Origin: Sphingomonas sp. Leaf21
GTDB taxonomy: Bacteria; Pseudomonadota; Alphaproteobacteria; Sphingomonadales; Sphingomonadaceae
Direction of reading: 5' to 3'
DNA length: 64,000 nt
Assembly: GCF_916858675.1 (NCBI RefSeq)
Contig: NZ_CAKASM010000001.1
Coordinates: 186,001-250,000, forward strand
Both the position numbers and the translations under genes were made by a program. The stretch's first letter is position 1. The number at the start of each line of letters is the position of its first letter. Below the pieces are notes generated by a model that worked only from the letters and a program-made list of their open reading frames with translations, made no database searches and was not told where the DNA came from. Positions 1-9,010 of this stretch are shown here, in pieces.

Positions 1-1081
1 TCGCCTCATAGCCTTCGCGAAGCTGCGCGGCCGATTTGGGATGGAAGCGGGGGTCGGTACGCAGGAAGGTGAAGAATTCGGGCAACGTGCCCTTGAACCC
101 GACCGCCTGCTTCTGAACCTCCATCGCCTTCAGAATGCGGGTGACTTCCGACAGACCGAGCTGGTGCACGTCCTCCGCCTTGAGTGGCAAGGTCGTGTTC
201 TGCTCGATCAGATACGAATAGAGTTTGTCGCCGCCCGGCATACCGACGAGCCCGACCGAGTCGCGCGCCGCCGGGAGGTAGGTGTCGGCGAGGAAGGCAC
301 GCATCCGCCGCTCGGCGGGAACGATGACGTCGCGGATCTGCGTGGCGTAGGCCGCCGTCAGTCGCGCCTGTTCGGCCGCCGGTATCGTCGCGGGGAAACG
401 CTTGACCGGGCCATAGAAGGTCGATTGCTCGACCGGACCGGCGAGAAGGTTGTCGAACTGCGCGATCATGTTGCGCACGACCAGCTTGGGCTGAACGACC
501 CCGCTCGCCATGCCCTGGCGGAACCGCTCGATCGCCTCGTCCAGCAGATGCGCATATTCGACGTTGCGCTTCAGGTTGTTGTCGTAATCGGCGACCGTGT
601 TGAACGGCGCTGCGCCCTGGCCGGACGCGAATTCGGGATAGAAGGTCTGGATCCCGAAGAAATGATCCATCGGCCGCACGATGGTCAGCGCAACGAGCGA
701 GGGATCGAACCCCTTGAGCGTCGTCTCGGTCTGGGTGCGGAACACGTCATAGGCGACCTGGTCGGTCGGGGTCAGCTTGGCGCGGTCGATCTGCCGCAAT
801 CGCTTCAGATCGTTCTCCGCCGCGCCACGCTCCGCCGCGATATACGCGTCGGAAAAGAAGTCTCCGATCTGGTCGGCGCGCCGCATGTCGCCCCGGAACA
901 GCCCGTTGATCGGATTGCGCGCGAGGCTCGCTTCGTCGCTGTCGTGAAAGAGCCGCTTGAGCCGCGCATCCTCCTGGCCTTCACCGGGTTGCGCGGGGGA
1001 TGGCGGAATGGCTTGCGCGGCGAGCGGCGCGGCGGGGATGGCGAGCGAAACGAGCAGGGCAACGAGGGGGAGGTGGCGCAA
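1..1081 (-). CDS. DUF885 family secreted protein (3' part missing)
   Basis: Reading the minus strand gives a continuous frame that runs off the left edge of the window. It opens with a clear signal peptide (residues 1-24, RHLPLVALLVSLAIPAAP then LAAQA) followed by a helical, charged region of the kind seen in DUF885 proteins, which resemble zinc-metallopeptidases and are often exported. The zinc-site part of the family would lie beyond the window. No ATG is available near the signal peptide. I chose the TTG directly before it; another TTG 15 codons upstream is possible. The reaction is not known to me. The family call rests on overall sequence resemblance, so it is moderately certain. Confidence 0.7.
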   Translation of the reverse strand, partial: MRHLPLVALLVSLAIPAAPLAAQAIPPSPAQPGEGQEDARLKRLFHDSDEASLARNPINGLFRGDMRRADQIGDFFSDAYIAAERGAAENDLKRLRQIDRAKLTPTDQVAYDVFRTQTETTLKGFDPSLVALTIVRPMDHFFGIQTFYPEFASGQGAAPFNTVADYDNNLKRNVEYAHLLDEAIERFRQGMASGVVQPKLVVRNMIAQFDNLLAGPVEQSTFYGPVKRFPATIPAAEQARLTAAYATQIRDVIVPAERRMRAFLADTYLPAARDSVGLVGMPGGDKLYSYLIEQNTTLPLKAEDVHQLGLSEVTRILKAMEVQKQAVGFKGTLPEFFTFLRTDPRFHPKSAAQLREGYEA

Positions 1082-1170
1082 GCGAATTTCCCGTTCAAAG
1101 GCGGACAAGGTGTCTTGGTAGAAATTCCGCTTGTCGCCCGCAAGCCACTGTCGGACGCGGATAAAGGAAA

Positions 1171-1206
1171 GGGCGTTCGGCAAGCCTTTTGGCCTGCCGA
1201 ACGCCC
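1171..1206 (-). terminator. Rho-independent terminator of the yqj-like cluster
   Basis: A 16-bp stem with one mismatch (GGGCGTTCGGCA on the outer arm) closes on a four-base loop. Read on the minus strand it is followed by TTTCCTTTATCC. It lies about 25 bases past the stop of the last gene of the minus-strand cluster, so it probably ends that transcript before the DUF885 gene. Confidence 0.75.
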
Positions 1207-1229
1207 GTGTCCGCTGAAGCTTTGACAGG

Positions 1230-1673
1230 TCAGTCGGTGGTCTTGTTCGTCGCCGCCTTCGCTGCCGCCGATCCGGCGGTGCTGGCCGCCTTCACGACAT
1301 CGTCGAGCAGCGTCTTGGCGCGATCCTTGGCCGCGTCCTTGGTCAGCCCGGCCTGCTCCAGCTCGCGCAGTCCGGTTTCCCGCGCGGCCTGCGTCGCCTG
1401 GCGGATTGCCTCTCCCAGCTTCTTGCCGAGCGGCGACAGCAGCTCCTTCTCACGGACGGAGCGGGGGATCAGCGCGCCAGCGATCGCGCCGACGGCAAGG
1501 CCACCGACCAGGATGCCAAGCGGATTGGCCTCCATGGTCCGCGCGGTCTTGTGCGCCAACTCGCCTGCCTTGTCCTTGGCATCGTGATAGGCCTGTGATG
1601 CGGTCTCGCGCCCTTGGTCGAGCTTGTCACGGAGACGGTCGGCCTGCTGTTCGGTCTGGGTTTCGGTGGTCAT
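1230..1673 (-). CDS. Small membrane-anchored protein, YqjD/YtxH-like
   Basis: The product is 147 residues: a hydrophilic Gln/Asp/Lys-rich N-terminal helix (1-48), one hydrophobic glycine-zipper segment (about 51-70, with GGLAVGAIAG) and a long amphipathic Ala/Lys-rich tail likely to form a coiled coil. No enzyme motif is present. It is the last gene of a four-gene minus-strand cluster of the same style and probably sits in the inner membrane. The start is the ATG of MTTETQ; an in-frame ATG three codons upstream is also possible. The resemblance to YqjD/ElaB/YtxH stress proteins is architectural, and the exact family is uncertain. Confidence 0.7.
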   Translation of the reverse strand: MTTETQTEQQADRLRDKLDQGRETASQAYHDAKDKAGELAHKTARTMEANPLGILVGGLAVGAIAGALIPRSVREKELLSPLGKKLGEAIRQATQAARETGLRELEQAGLTKDAAKDRAKTLLDDVVKAASTAGSAAAKAATNKTTD

Positions 1674-1697
1674 TGCGAACATCCTTCTGGACTAACC

Positions 1698-1719
1698 CGC
1701 CGACGATTCCGCGTCGGCG
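1698..1719. repeat. GC-rich hairpin between cluster genes
   Basis: CGCCGACG and CGTCGGCG form an 8-bp stem with a six-base loop in the 53-base gap between two genes of the yqj-like cluster. There is no T-run, so it looks more like an mRNA-processing or stability element than a full terminator. The role is inferred. Confidence 0.4.
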
Positions 1720-1726
1720 AGCCACA

Positions 1727-1978
1727 TCAGCGCTTGCGCTTGAACAGGCGGGCGATCCGCCGACGATTGAGTAACAGGCCAAGTACGGCAACACCGCCCG
1801 CGACCGTGGCCGGATTGCTTTTCGCGCAATCCAGGCTCGATTTTGCGGCCGAAAGGCTGGCCTCCTTCGCCTGAGCGGCCAGCGCGTGCGGTTCGAGCCG
1901 CGCCTGCAATTTCGAAGCGGTGTGGCTCATCCGCTCCCGTGCGGCCGCAGCCCGCACTTCGGCTTCGGTGACGCTCAT
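1727..1978 (-). CDS. Small YqjK-like membrane protein
   Basis: An 83-residue protein: an Ala/Glu/Arg-rich helix, then a short hydrophobic stretch (about 56-70, NPATVAGGVAVLGLLL) and a strongly basic tail ending KRKR. The size and layout match YqjK, which follows the holin-like YqjE in the E. coli yqjDEK cluster. Its start overlaps the stop of the holin-family gene by four bases, which implies translational coupling. No function is known; a role as a membrane partner of its neighbours is inference. Confidence 0.65.
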   Translation of the reverse strand: MSVTEAEVRAAAARERMSHTASKLQARLEPHALAAQAKEASLSAAKSSLDCAKSNPATVAGGVAVLGLLLNRRRIARLFKRKR

Positions 1979-2328
1979 GCTGTTCCTCCCGAGAGACGGG
2001 ACTTGCCGACCATCGCCAGGATCCCGGCGACGACCAGCACGACGCCCACGACGATCAGCGTCGCACCGAGCGGCCCGGTCGCGGGGGTCAGGGCGAAGAT
2101 CAGCCCGACCAGCAACGCGATCAGCGCGGCGAGCGCCAGCACCGCCGCCGCGCCGAGGAAGATCGCGGCGCTGCGATAGCGACCGATCTTGTCCGTGGCG
2201 CGGGCCTTGGCGAGGTCGATCTCGGCGGTGATGTACGACCGACCGTCATCGACCAGCTGCGACACCAACGACGTCAGCGTCTCGGGGCTCGACGTCGCCG
2301 CCGACAGGGAGGAGGTCGCGCGCGTCAC
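1975..2328 (-). CDS. Phage-holin-family (YqjE-like) membrane protein
   Basis: The 117-residue product has a cytoplasmic N-terminal helix (LTSLVSQLVDDGRSYITAE) and two adjacent membrane segments (about 53-80 and 84-108). This is the layout of the YqjE branch of the holin-superfamily proteins (Pfam Phage_holin_3_6). These are chromosomal membrane proteins, not lysis genes, and there is no phage context here. It overlaps both flanking cluster genes by four bases and must be co-translated with them. Confidence 0.8.
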   Translation of the reverse strand: MTRATSSLSAATSSPETLTSLVSQLVDDGRSYITAEIDLAKARATDKIGRYRSAAIFLGAAAVLALAALIALLVGLIFALTPATGPLGATLIVVGVVLVVAGILAMVGKSRLSGGTA

Positions 2329-2864
2329 GCGGCGGTGTCGACCGGCGAGCGGGTTTCGACGCCCGACTGAACCACGCGCGCCAGCACGAAGCCGAGCGCG
2401 GCCGCGATGCCGACGGCGACCGCCGGGCTCTTCGTCACGAAAGCCCGCGCGTCGTCGAGCAGTTCCTCGACATCCTTGTCCTTGATCGCGCCGGACAGCG
2501 AGGTGACGCTGTCGGCCGCCGAACGGGCATATTGCCCATATTGGCTGCCGAGCTTCTCGTCGACCTGACCAGCCGCGTCGTGCAGCAGCTGGGCGACCTG
2601 ATCGAGCGCCGATCCCGCCTTCGCCTTGCCGTCGCCGGCCAGCGCGTGGATCTTGTCGACGGCCTGATGCTGAACCTTGGTGACGCCGTCCTTCACCTGC
2701 TGCTTGGCGTCGGACAGGCTGGCCTTGCTCTTCGTCGCGGCATCGTCCCCGAAAGCGCCGGGTGCCGCGTTGGGGGCGGCGACCTCCGGAGCGACGGCGG
2801 CATTGGCTCCGAAGCCCGGTGTGCTGTCCTGTGACAGCGGAAAATTATTGTCCGTGTCGGCCAT
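2325..2864 (-). CDS. YqjD-like C-tail-anchored stress protein
   Basis: The 179-residue product has a disordered Ala/Pro-rich N-terminus (1-45), a long amphipathic region rich in Lys, Asp and Gln (48-140), and a single membrane segment near the end (about 145-166, AVAVGIAAALGFVLARVV). This tail-anchored layout is that of DUF883 proteins such as YqjD and ElaB, which in E. coli sit at the inner membrane and bind ribosomes in stationary phase. It is the first gene of the cluster, has a strong ribosome site (GGAGGAAAGGA), and has an EcfG-like promoter just upstream, which fits stress induction. The family match is by architecture and gene order, not by a long conserved motif. Confidence 0.7.
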   Translation of the reverse strand: MADTDNNFPLSQDSTPGFGANAAVAPEVAAPNAAPGAFGDDAATKSKASLSDAKQQVKDGVTKVQHQAVDKIHALAGDGKAKAGSALDQVAQLLHDAAGQVDEKLGSQYGQYARSAADSVTSLSGAIKDKDVEELLDDARAFVTKSPAVAVGIAAALGFVLARVVQSGVETRSPVDTAA

Positions 2865-2912
2865 GGGAAATCCTTTCCTCCTTGGCCCGGGTGACCGGGC
2901 AGTTCGCCTCTT

Positions 2913-2938
2913 AACCCCGGCAGCGGAACCACGGTTCC
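2913..2938 (-). promoter_or_regulatory. EcfG-type general stress promoter for the yqj-like cluster
   Basis: On the minus strand GGAAC is followed by 18 bases and then GTT, the pattern recognised by the alphaproteobacterial general-stress sigma factor EcfG. The -10 element ends 49 bases before the first start codon. The -35 element sits in a small dyad, GGAACC-ac-GGTTCC. No sigma-70 promoter is obvious for the cluster. Confidence 0.65.
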
Positions 2939-3009
2939 ATGCTTTCCCGCAATTGCCCTTCGCGCGGTCACACGATAGAGCCCCGCCGAGACCTTCAAGG
3001 CTGATGTAG

Positions 3010-4302
<1,293 letters not shown>

Positions 4303-4325
4303 ATTTGAAGGGCGTCGGTACGACA

Positions 4326-4649
4326 ATGATAGCCGTGAACAGAAAGCCGACGCCTTTCATGCGAACCATGCGGCGGGCCGCGTTGCCCGCCCTTGGCCTT
4401 ACCATCGTCGCGTTCTTCGGCGCCTATGCGGTGCTGGGGCGCAATGGCCTGCTCGCCTATGGCGAGTATCAGCGTCAGCTCGTCAAGCGCGAGCAGGATT
4501 ACGCGTCGCTCGACCGCAAGCGGATGATCCTCAAGAACCGCGTGGCGCTGCTCGATCCCGACCACGCCAATCCGGACATGGTGGACGAGATGGTGCGCAA
4601 GGAACTGAATGTCGCGCACCCGGACGAGGTCATCGTTCCCCTGAAATAG
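4326..4649 (+). CDS. ftsB: Cell division protein FtsB (septum formation initiator)
   Basis: A 107-residue bitopic protein: short basic cytoplasmic tail (1-18), one membrane helix (about 20-38), then a periplasmic coiled coil (45-75) and a C-terminal patch ending DEVIVPLK. This is the FtsB/DivIC form. FtsB acts with FtsL and FtsQ in the divisome. Its position directly after eno is the usual one. GTG (codon 4) or ATG (codon 12) are alternative starts; the first ATG gives a basic tail of normal length. Confidence 0.9.
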   Translation: MIAVNRKPTPFMRTMRRAALPALGLTIVAFFGAYAVLGRNGLLAYGEYQRQLVKREQDYASLDRKRMILKNRVALLDPDHANPDMVDEMVRKELNVAHPDEVIVPLK

Positions 4650-4650
4650 G

Positions 4651-4678
4651 CAAGGGCGGCACTGCCGTACCGCCCTTG
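4651..4678. terminator. Bidirectional terminator between ftsB and the hydrolase gene
   Basis: CAAGGGCGG pairs perfectly with CCGCCCTTG across a ten-base loop. The hairpin lies between two convergent genes that stop two bases before and five bases after it, so it probably serves both. The T-tract is weak on each side. Confidence 0.65.
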
Positions 4679-4683
4679 TCCGT

Positions 4684-5508
4684 TCAGCGTCCCAGGAAGG
4701 TCAGCAGATCGCTGGTCAGCCGATCGCCATGCGTGACGTTCAGCCCGTGCGGCGCGCCGTCATATTCCACGAGTTGCGAATGCGCGATGCCCGCCGCCGC
4801 CGCCCGACCGGCCGCATCGATCGGCACCGTCTGGTCGCCCGTGCCGTGGATGATGAGGGTCGGCACGCGAAAGGCGGCGAGGTCGGGACGGAAGTCGGTC
4901 TGGCTGAACGCCTCCGCACAGGCCAGGGTCGGCTTGAGGCCAGCCTGCATCGCGACGCCGGTCGCCCAGTCGAGAACCTCGTCGCTGACCGGGCTGGTGA
5001 TATAGCCGACGCCGAAGAACTGTTTCAGGAACGTGTGACGCAGAAAATGCGCACGGTCATCACGGAGGTTCTGGCCGATCTGATCGAACACCGACTGGTC
5101 GGTGCCGTTCGGATTATCGTCCGTCTTCAACATGAAGGGCACGACCGAGGCGATCAGGCCCGCGGCGATGACATTTCGGCCGTCATGTCGGCTCATATAG
5201 CGCGCCACTTCACCGCCGCCCATCGAGAAACCGATGATCGCCGCATCGCGCGCGCCCGTCGCCTCCAGCACATCGGCGAGATCGTCCGACAAGGTGTCAT
5301 AGTCATAGCCCGACCAGGGCTGACCCGACCGGCCAAAGCCCCGGCGATCATAGGCGATCGCGCGGAAGCCCGCGTCGGCCAGCGCCATCATCTGAGGATC
5401 CCACATATCGGCGGACAGCGGCCAGCCGTGGAGCAGCACCACGGGGCGACCTTCACCCCAATCCTTGACGTAGATGTCCGTGCCGTCGCGCGTCTTTACA
5501 TAAGGCAT
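4684..5508 (-). CDS. Alpha/beta hydrolase, non-heme chloroperoxidase-like
   Basis: A 274-residue alpha/beta hydrolase of the cofactor-free haloperoxidase/arylesterase group. Landmarks are the oxyanion segment HGWP (27-30), the nucleophile elbow GFSMGGG with Ser95, an acid in HGTGDQ and the histidine in GAPHG near the end. Family members hydrolyse esters and show perhydrolase activity in vitro; the natural substrate is unknown. There is no signal peptide, so it is cytoplasmic. The start has AGGAG seven bases upstream. The gene stands alone on the minus strand behind an EcfG-like promoter. I infer a role in stress protection. Confidence 0.88.
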   Translation of the reverse strand: MPYVKTRDGTDIYVKDWGEGRPVVLLHGWPLSADMWDPQMMALADAGFRAIAYDRRGFGRSGQPWSGYDYDTLSDDLADVLEATGARDAAIIGFSMGGGEVARYMSRHDGRNVIAAGLIASVVPFMLKTDDNPNGTDQSVFDQIGQNLRDDRAHFLRHTFLKQFFGVGYITSPVSDEVLDWATGVAMQAGLKPTLACAEAFSQTDFRPDLAAFRVPTLIIHGTGDQTVPIDAAGRAAAAGIAHSQLVEYDGAPHGLNVTHGDRLTSDLLTFLGR

Positions 5509-5548
5509 GATCTGCTCCTGAGCGGTCCTGCGAGAGGTGCGCGCCTTG

Positions 5549-5573
5549 AACGGCTCGGCGGTACGGGCGTTCC
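5549..5573 (-). promoter_or_regulatory. EcfG-type promoter for the hydrolase gene
   Basis: On the minus strand GGAAC is followed by 16 bases and CGTT, an exact match to the EcfG consensus. The -10 element ends about 40 bases before the start codon, the same geometry as at the yqj-like cluster. Confidence 0.65.
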
Positions 5574-5735
5574 GTTTACGGTCCGGCAGCGATATCCTGC
5601 CCGTAACCCTGTAGCTGGCGGCGCGGGATGGGGGCTCGCCCGAGAAAACGACAATGACGCTGCCGTGACGCATTGCCAGCCTCGCGCGGGGAAGTCACAT
5701 TGTTGCGCGATCGAGTATGATATGGAGCGTGACGG

Positions 5736-7853
5736 ATGCGGGGATGGCGGTGGATGCTGGCGGGGTCGATGCTGACCAGCCAGCTTGCGGCGGGTGCCGT
5801 GATGGCGCAGGCGAATCGGATGACCGAAAACGATCCCTATATCTGGCTGGAGGACAAGGACGGCCCCAAGGCGCTGTCATGGGTGGAGGCGGAGAACGCC
5901 AAGACCCTGCCACGGCTCCAGAACGATCCGCGCTATCAGACCTTCTACCGTGAGGCTCTGGCGATCGCGTCGGCCAAGGATCGCATCCCGATGCCCGGCC
6001 AGATGTACGGCCGGATCGTCAATTTCTGGCGCGACGCCGATCATCCGCAAGGTCTTTGGCGTTGGACGAGCGAGGCGGACTATGCCTCCGCCAATCCGCG
6101 CTGGACGACACTTCTCGACCTCGATGCGCTGAGCAAGGCAGAGGGGAAGAAATGGGTATGGAAGGGCGTAAACTGCCTCAGCCCGGAGGAGCGTCTCTGT
6201 CTGGTCGCACTGTCGGAGGGTGGTGAGGACGCGATCGAATATCGAGAGTTCGACATGCAGACGGGGCAGTTCGTTCCGAACGGCTTCCGCCTCTCCACCT
6301 CCAAACAGGGTGCGGCCTGGCTCGACAAGGATACGCTGCTGGTCAGCCGCGACTGGGGGCAGGGGACGCTGACCCAGTCGAGCTACCCCTTCGTCGTGAA
6401 GATGGTGAAGCGCGGTGCGCCCCTCTCTCAGGCCACCGAGATCTTTCGCGGTGCGCCGACGGACGAGCTTGGAACCTATGCGAGCGTGCTGACCGATGCG
6501 AAGGGCAATCGCGCGGTGATGATCGAGCGGCGCCAGACCTTCTTCGGGGGCGACAAGCTCTTCTGGACGCCGACCGGCGGTGCCAAGCCGGTCGCGATGC
6601 CCGCACGGGCATTTCCGTCGGGCATGGTGGATGGCCGCGTGGTCTTCCAGACGAGTGACGACTGGGGTGGGCATCCCGCCGGATCGGTCGTCTGGGCGCC
6701 GCTGTCCGAACTGGAGGCGGGCAAGATCACGCCGCGTCCGCTGTTCAGGCCGACCGACCGCCAGGCGGTGGAGGGCGTTGCGACAACGCGCGACCGGGTC
6801 GTCGTGACCTTCATCGACAATGTCCGGGGGCGGGCGAGCGTCTTCGCGCCGACGGTCAGTGGCTGGTCGTCGACGGCGGTGACCGTGCCCGACAATATGG
6901 CGGTCGACGTGGCGAGCACCAGCGATCGGTCGAACATCGTCTATCTGTCGACTTCGGGCTTCACGACACCGACCGTGCTGTCGCGTTTCGACGCGGAGCG
7001 CCCCGCCACGCCCTCGGTACTCAAGACACTGCCCGCGCGTTTCGACGCGACCGGGACGACTGTCCATCAATATGAAGCGACGTCGACGGACGGGACCAGG
7101 ATCCCCTATTTCGTCGTCCTGCCCAAGGGCGCGACGCTGAACGGCACGACGCCTACGCTGATGACCGCCTATGGCGGGTTCGAGATCGCGCGCCTGCCGA
7201 CCTATCTGGGATCGACCGGCAAGATCTGGACCGAGCGGGGCGGTGCGTTCGTCCTCGCCAATATCCGGGGCGGTGGCGAGTTCGGTCCCAAATGGCATGA
7301 TGCGGGCCGCAAGACGAAGCGTCAGATCATCTATGATGATTTCGCCTCCGTCGCGAAGGACCTGTTCGCACGCAAGATCACCAGCCCGCAGAAGCTGGGG
7401 ATCTATGGCGGCTCGAACGGCGGCCTGCTGATGGGCGTCGAACTGACACAGCATCCCGAGCTGTGGAAGGCCGTGACGATCCAGGTGCCGCTGCTCGACA
7501 TGGTCCGATACCAGAAGATTGCGGCGGGCGATTCCTGGAAGGACGAATATGGTTCGATCGACGTGCCTGCCGAGGCGGCGTTCCTCCGCAAGATCTCGCC
7601 CTATGCCAATATCCGCAAGGGTGTCGCCTATCCCGAGCCCTATATCTGGACGACGACGAAGGACGATCGGGTCGGGCCGCAGCACGCGCGCAAGTTTGCC
7701 GCGCGGCTGTCGGAATATGGCATTCCCTATCTTTTCTACGAAGATACGGCGGGCGGCCATTCGGGCGATGCCGATATCGCGCAGGGCGCGCGACTGAGCG
7801 CGCAGCAGATGGTCTATTTCGCGCAGAAGCTGATGGGCCCGCCCAAGCCCTGA
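5736..7853 (+). CDS. Secreted S9 family prolyl oligopeptidase-like peptidase
   Basis: A 705-residue serine peptidase of the prolyl oligopeptidase type. Residues 1-24 form a signal peptide, so the enzyme is periplasmic. A beta-propeller (about 35-420), starting with the family's NDPYIWLED motif, leads to a C-terminal alpha/beta-hydrolase domain with the nucleophile in YGGSNGG, an Asp in TKDDRVGP and the His in AGGHSG. Members cleave short proline-containing peptides. The gene is transcribed away from the hydrolase gene, has GGAG nine bases before its ATG, and is followed by a strong terminator, so it is probably monocistronic. Confidence 0.92.
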   Translation: MRGWRWMLAGSMLTSQLAAGAVMAQANRMTENDPYIWLEDKDGPKALSWVEAENAKTLPRLQNDPRYQTFYREALAIASAKDRIPMPGQMYGRIVNFWRDADHPQGLWRWTSEADYASANPRWTTLLDLDALSKAEGKKWVWKGVNCLSPEERLCLVALSEGGEDAIEYREFDMQTGQFVPNGFRLSTSKQGAAWLDKDTLLVSRDWGQGTLTQSSYPFVVKMVKRGAPLSQATEIFRGAPTDELGTYASVLTDAKGNRAVMIERRQTFFGGDKLFWTPTGGAKPVAMPARAFPSGMVDGRVVFQTSDDWGGHPAGSVVWAPLSELEAGKITPRPLFRPTDRQAVEGVATTRDRVVVTFIDNVRGRASVFAPTVSGWSSTAVTVPDNMAVDVASTSDRSNIVYLSTSGFTTPTVLSRFDAERPATPSVLKTLPARFDATGTTVHQYEATSTDGTRIPYFVVLPKGATLNGTTPTLMTAYGGFEIARLPTYLGSTGKIWTERGGAFVLANIRGGGEFGPKWHDAGRKTKRQIIYDDFASVAKDLFARKITSPQKLGIYGGSNGGLLMGVELTQHPELWKAVTIQVPLLDMVRYQKIAAGDSWKDEYGSIDVPAEAAFLRKISPYANIRKGVAYPEPYIWTTTKDDRVGPQHARKFAARLSEYGIPYLFYEDTAGGHSGDADIAQGARLSAQQMVYFAQKLMGPPKP

Positions 7854-7862
7854 CGACCTGGC

Positions 7863-7890
7863 GGCCGGGTGGCGTCGCCCGGCCTTTTTT
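7863..7890 (+). terminator. Rho-independent terminator of the S9 peptidase gene
   Basis: GGCCGGG and CCCGGCC form a 7-bp stem with an eight-base loop followed by six T residues, ten bases after the peptidase stop codon. Confidence 0.85.
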
Positions 7891-7943
7891 CGTATGACGT
7901 ATGCGGCAATAAAGGTCTTGCTGCGTTGCGGCAGGATGGGCAA

Positions 7944-8303
7944 ATGCAAGGCATGACCGATATGACGACGACCGAGCGCCGTCCGGCTGAGCCGGCGGCT
8001 GGCGCTCCCGCCATCATCTTCGAAGCGATCGTCAAGATGCAGGCGGTGTCTGCCTTGTACAATCGCGGCGAGGTGGTGCTGGCGCCGCACGTGATCTTCA
8101 CCCGCCACGACGAGCTCTATGTCGACGCGACGACGATCGAGCGCGACGGCAAGCCACCGCGTGAAGAGAAGATGGGGACGTTCAAGCTTGCCGGGCTCGG
8201 CTCGCTGCGCCTGACGCCCCGGCGTTTCACCGCGAGCACGCTGTTCGAGCGCGGCGCGGACAAGTATCGGAATGCCGCGCTCATGATGATCGAGCCTTCC
8301 TGA
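7944..8303 (+). CDS. Conserved hypothetical protein
   Basis: I do not recognise this 119-residue protein. It has no signal peptide or membrane segment. After a short polar N-terminus it contains a compact mixed region with VLAPHVIFTRHDELYVDATTIERDG and a basic RLTPRRFTAS segment, which looks like a small beta-rich domain reminiscent of the WYL-type ligand-binding fold; that resemblance is weak. The start is chosen for GGATGGG upstream; ATGs three and six codons later are also possible. It follows the peptidase terminator and has no obvious partner. Confidence 0.6.
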   Translation: MQGMTDMTTTERRPAEPAAGAPAIIFEAIVKMQAVSALYNRGEVVLAPHVIFTRHDELYVDATTIERDGKPPREEKMGTFKLAGLGSLRLTPRRFTASTLFERGADKYRNAALMMIEPS

Positions 8304-8315
8304 CACCGGGGATGA

Positions 8316-8349
8316 CCGGCGACGCGTGCCGTCAGGGCCGCGTCGCCGG
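8316..8349. terminator. Hairpin between convergent genes
   Basis: CCGGCGACGCG pairs perfectly with CGCGTCGCCGG (11 bp) around a 12-base loop, between two convergent stops. There is no T-run on either side, so termination is inferred from position and stem strength. Confidence 0.5.
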
Positions 8350-8355
8350 GTCGCC

Positions 8356-8922
8356 CTAGCGGCAGCGAACCTGGCTCTGGTTCTGGTCGATCGAACGACC
8401 CGCCAGCGCACCGCCCGCGGCACCGAGCAGCGTCGCGATCGTGCTGCTCCGCCCGCCGACCAGATTGCCCAGCACGCCACCGGCGGCGCCGCCGATGATC
8501 AGACCGGTCGTCCCGTCCGAGCGGCGGCAATAATAGCGGCCATCGGTCCCGGCATAGACCCGGTCCTGCGGCTGAAGCACGCGTTCGCGATATTGCGGGC
8601 CGTCGCGATAGTCGCCGACCGGATCGTAATAGGGCTCGCCATTGCCGTCATAGCCATCCGCCGGCCGCGGCGGCGCCACACGATAGCCTCCGGGGCCGCC
8701 GGGCGGCGGGGCGGGGCGATAGTCGCCATTGTCATAGCCGCCACGGTCGCGTTGCGACTGGTACAGGTCGACCTCCTGCCGATAGATCTGATATTCCCGG
8801 TCGAACCGCGCCTGCGCCGCCCGGAAGCGCGCATCGTCGGCGGCGGACTGCGCGGTGGCGGGAACGGCCGTCAGCGTGACGGCGGTCGTGATTGCTGCGA
8901 TGGCCAGACGACGAAAGCCCAT
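8356..8922 (-). CDS. Secreted glycine-zipper (2TM) protein
   Basis: The 188-residue product has a signal peptide (1-24), a Tyr/Asp/Gly/Pro-rich low-complexity middle (about 55-125, many GGYDNGDYR-type segments) and a C-terminal glycine-zipper domain (LIIGGAAGGVLGNLVGG and LLGAAGGALAG). Such proteins are envelope-associated and of unknown function. A few cysteines (C132 region and the penultimate position) could pair. It lies alone behind a possible weak EcfG-type promoter. Confidence 0.8.
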   Translation of the reverse strand: MGFRRLAIAAITTAVTLTAVPATAQSAADDARFRAAQARFDREYQIYRQEVDLYQSQRDRGGYDNGDYRPAPPPGGPGGYRVAPPRPADGYDGNGEPYYDPVGDYRDGPQYRERVLQPQDRVYAGTDGRYYCRRSDGTTGLIIGGAAGGVLGNLVGGRSSTIATLLGAAGGALAGRSIDQNQSQVRCR

Positions 8923-8965
8923 CGATCCTATCCTCCATGCCCGGACAATCGGGCGATGCGACCGA

Positions 8966-8990
8966 TACGGCTGCGAATTGATATGGTTCC
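8966..8990 (-). promoter_or_regulatory. Possible EcfG-type promoter for the glycine-zipper gene
   Basis: On the minus strand GGAAC is followed by 16 bases and CGTA; the consensus -10 is CGTT, so one base differs. The distance to the start codon (44 bases) matches the other EcfG-like promoters in this window. Confidence 0.4.
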
Positions 8991-9010
8991 TGAACGGCGT
9001 CGCTCGCGGG

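Noticed and set aside
41..1225. A 394-codon plus-strand frame at the left edge
   Set aside because: The minus strand encodes a signal peptide and DUF885-like protein through the same bases.
1975..2328. Prophage remnant suggested by a holin-family gene
   Set aside because: It is the chromosomal YqjE type; no integrase, capsid, lysin or attachment repeats are nearby.
5877..8480. Open frame of over 860 codons antisense to the S9 peptidase gene
   Set aside because: It is a by-product of high GC content; the peptidase on the other strand has full motifs and signal peptide, and the antisense product is Arg-rich with no recognisable domain.
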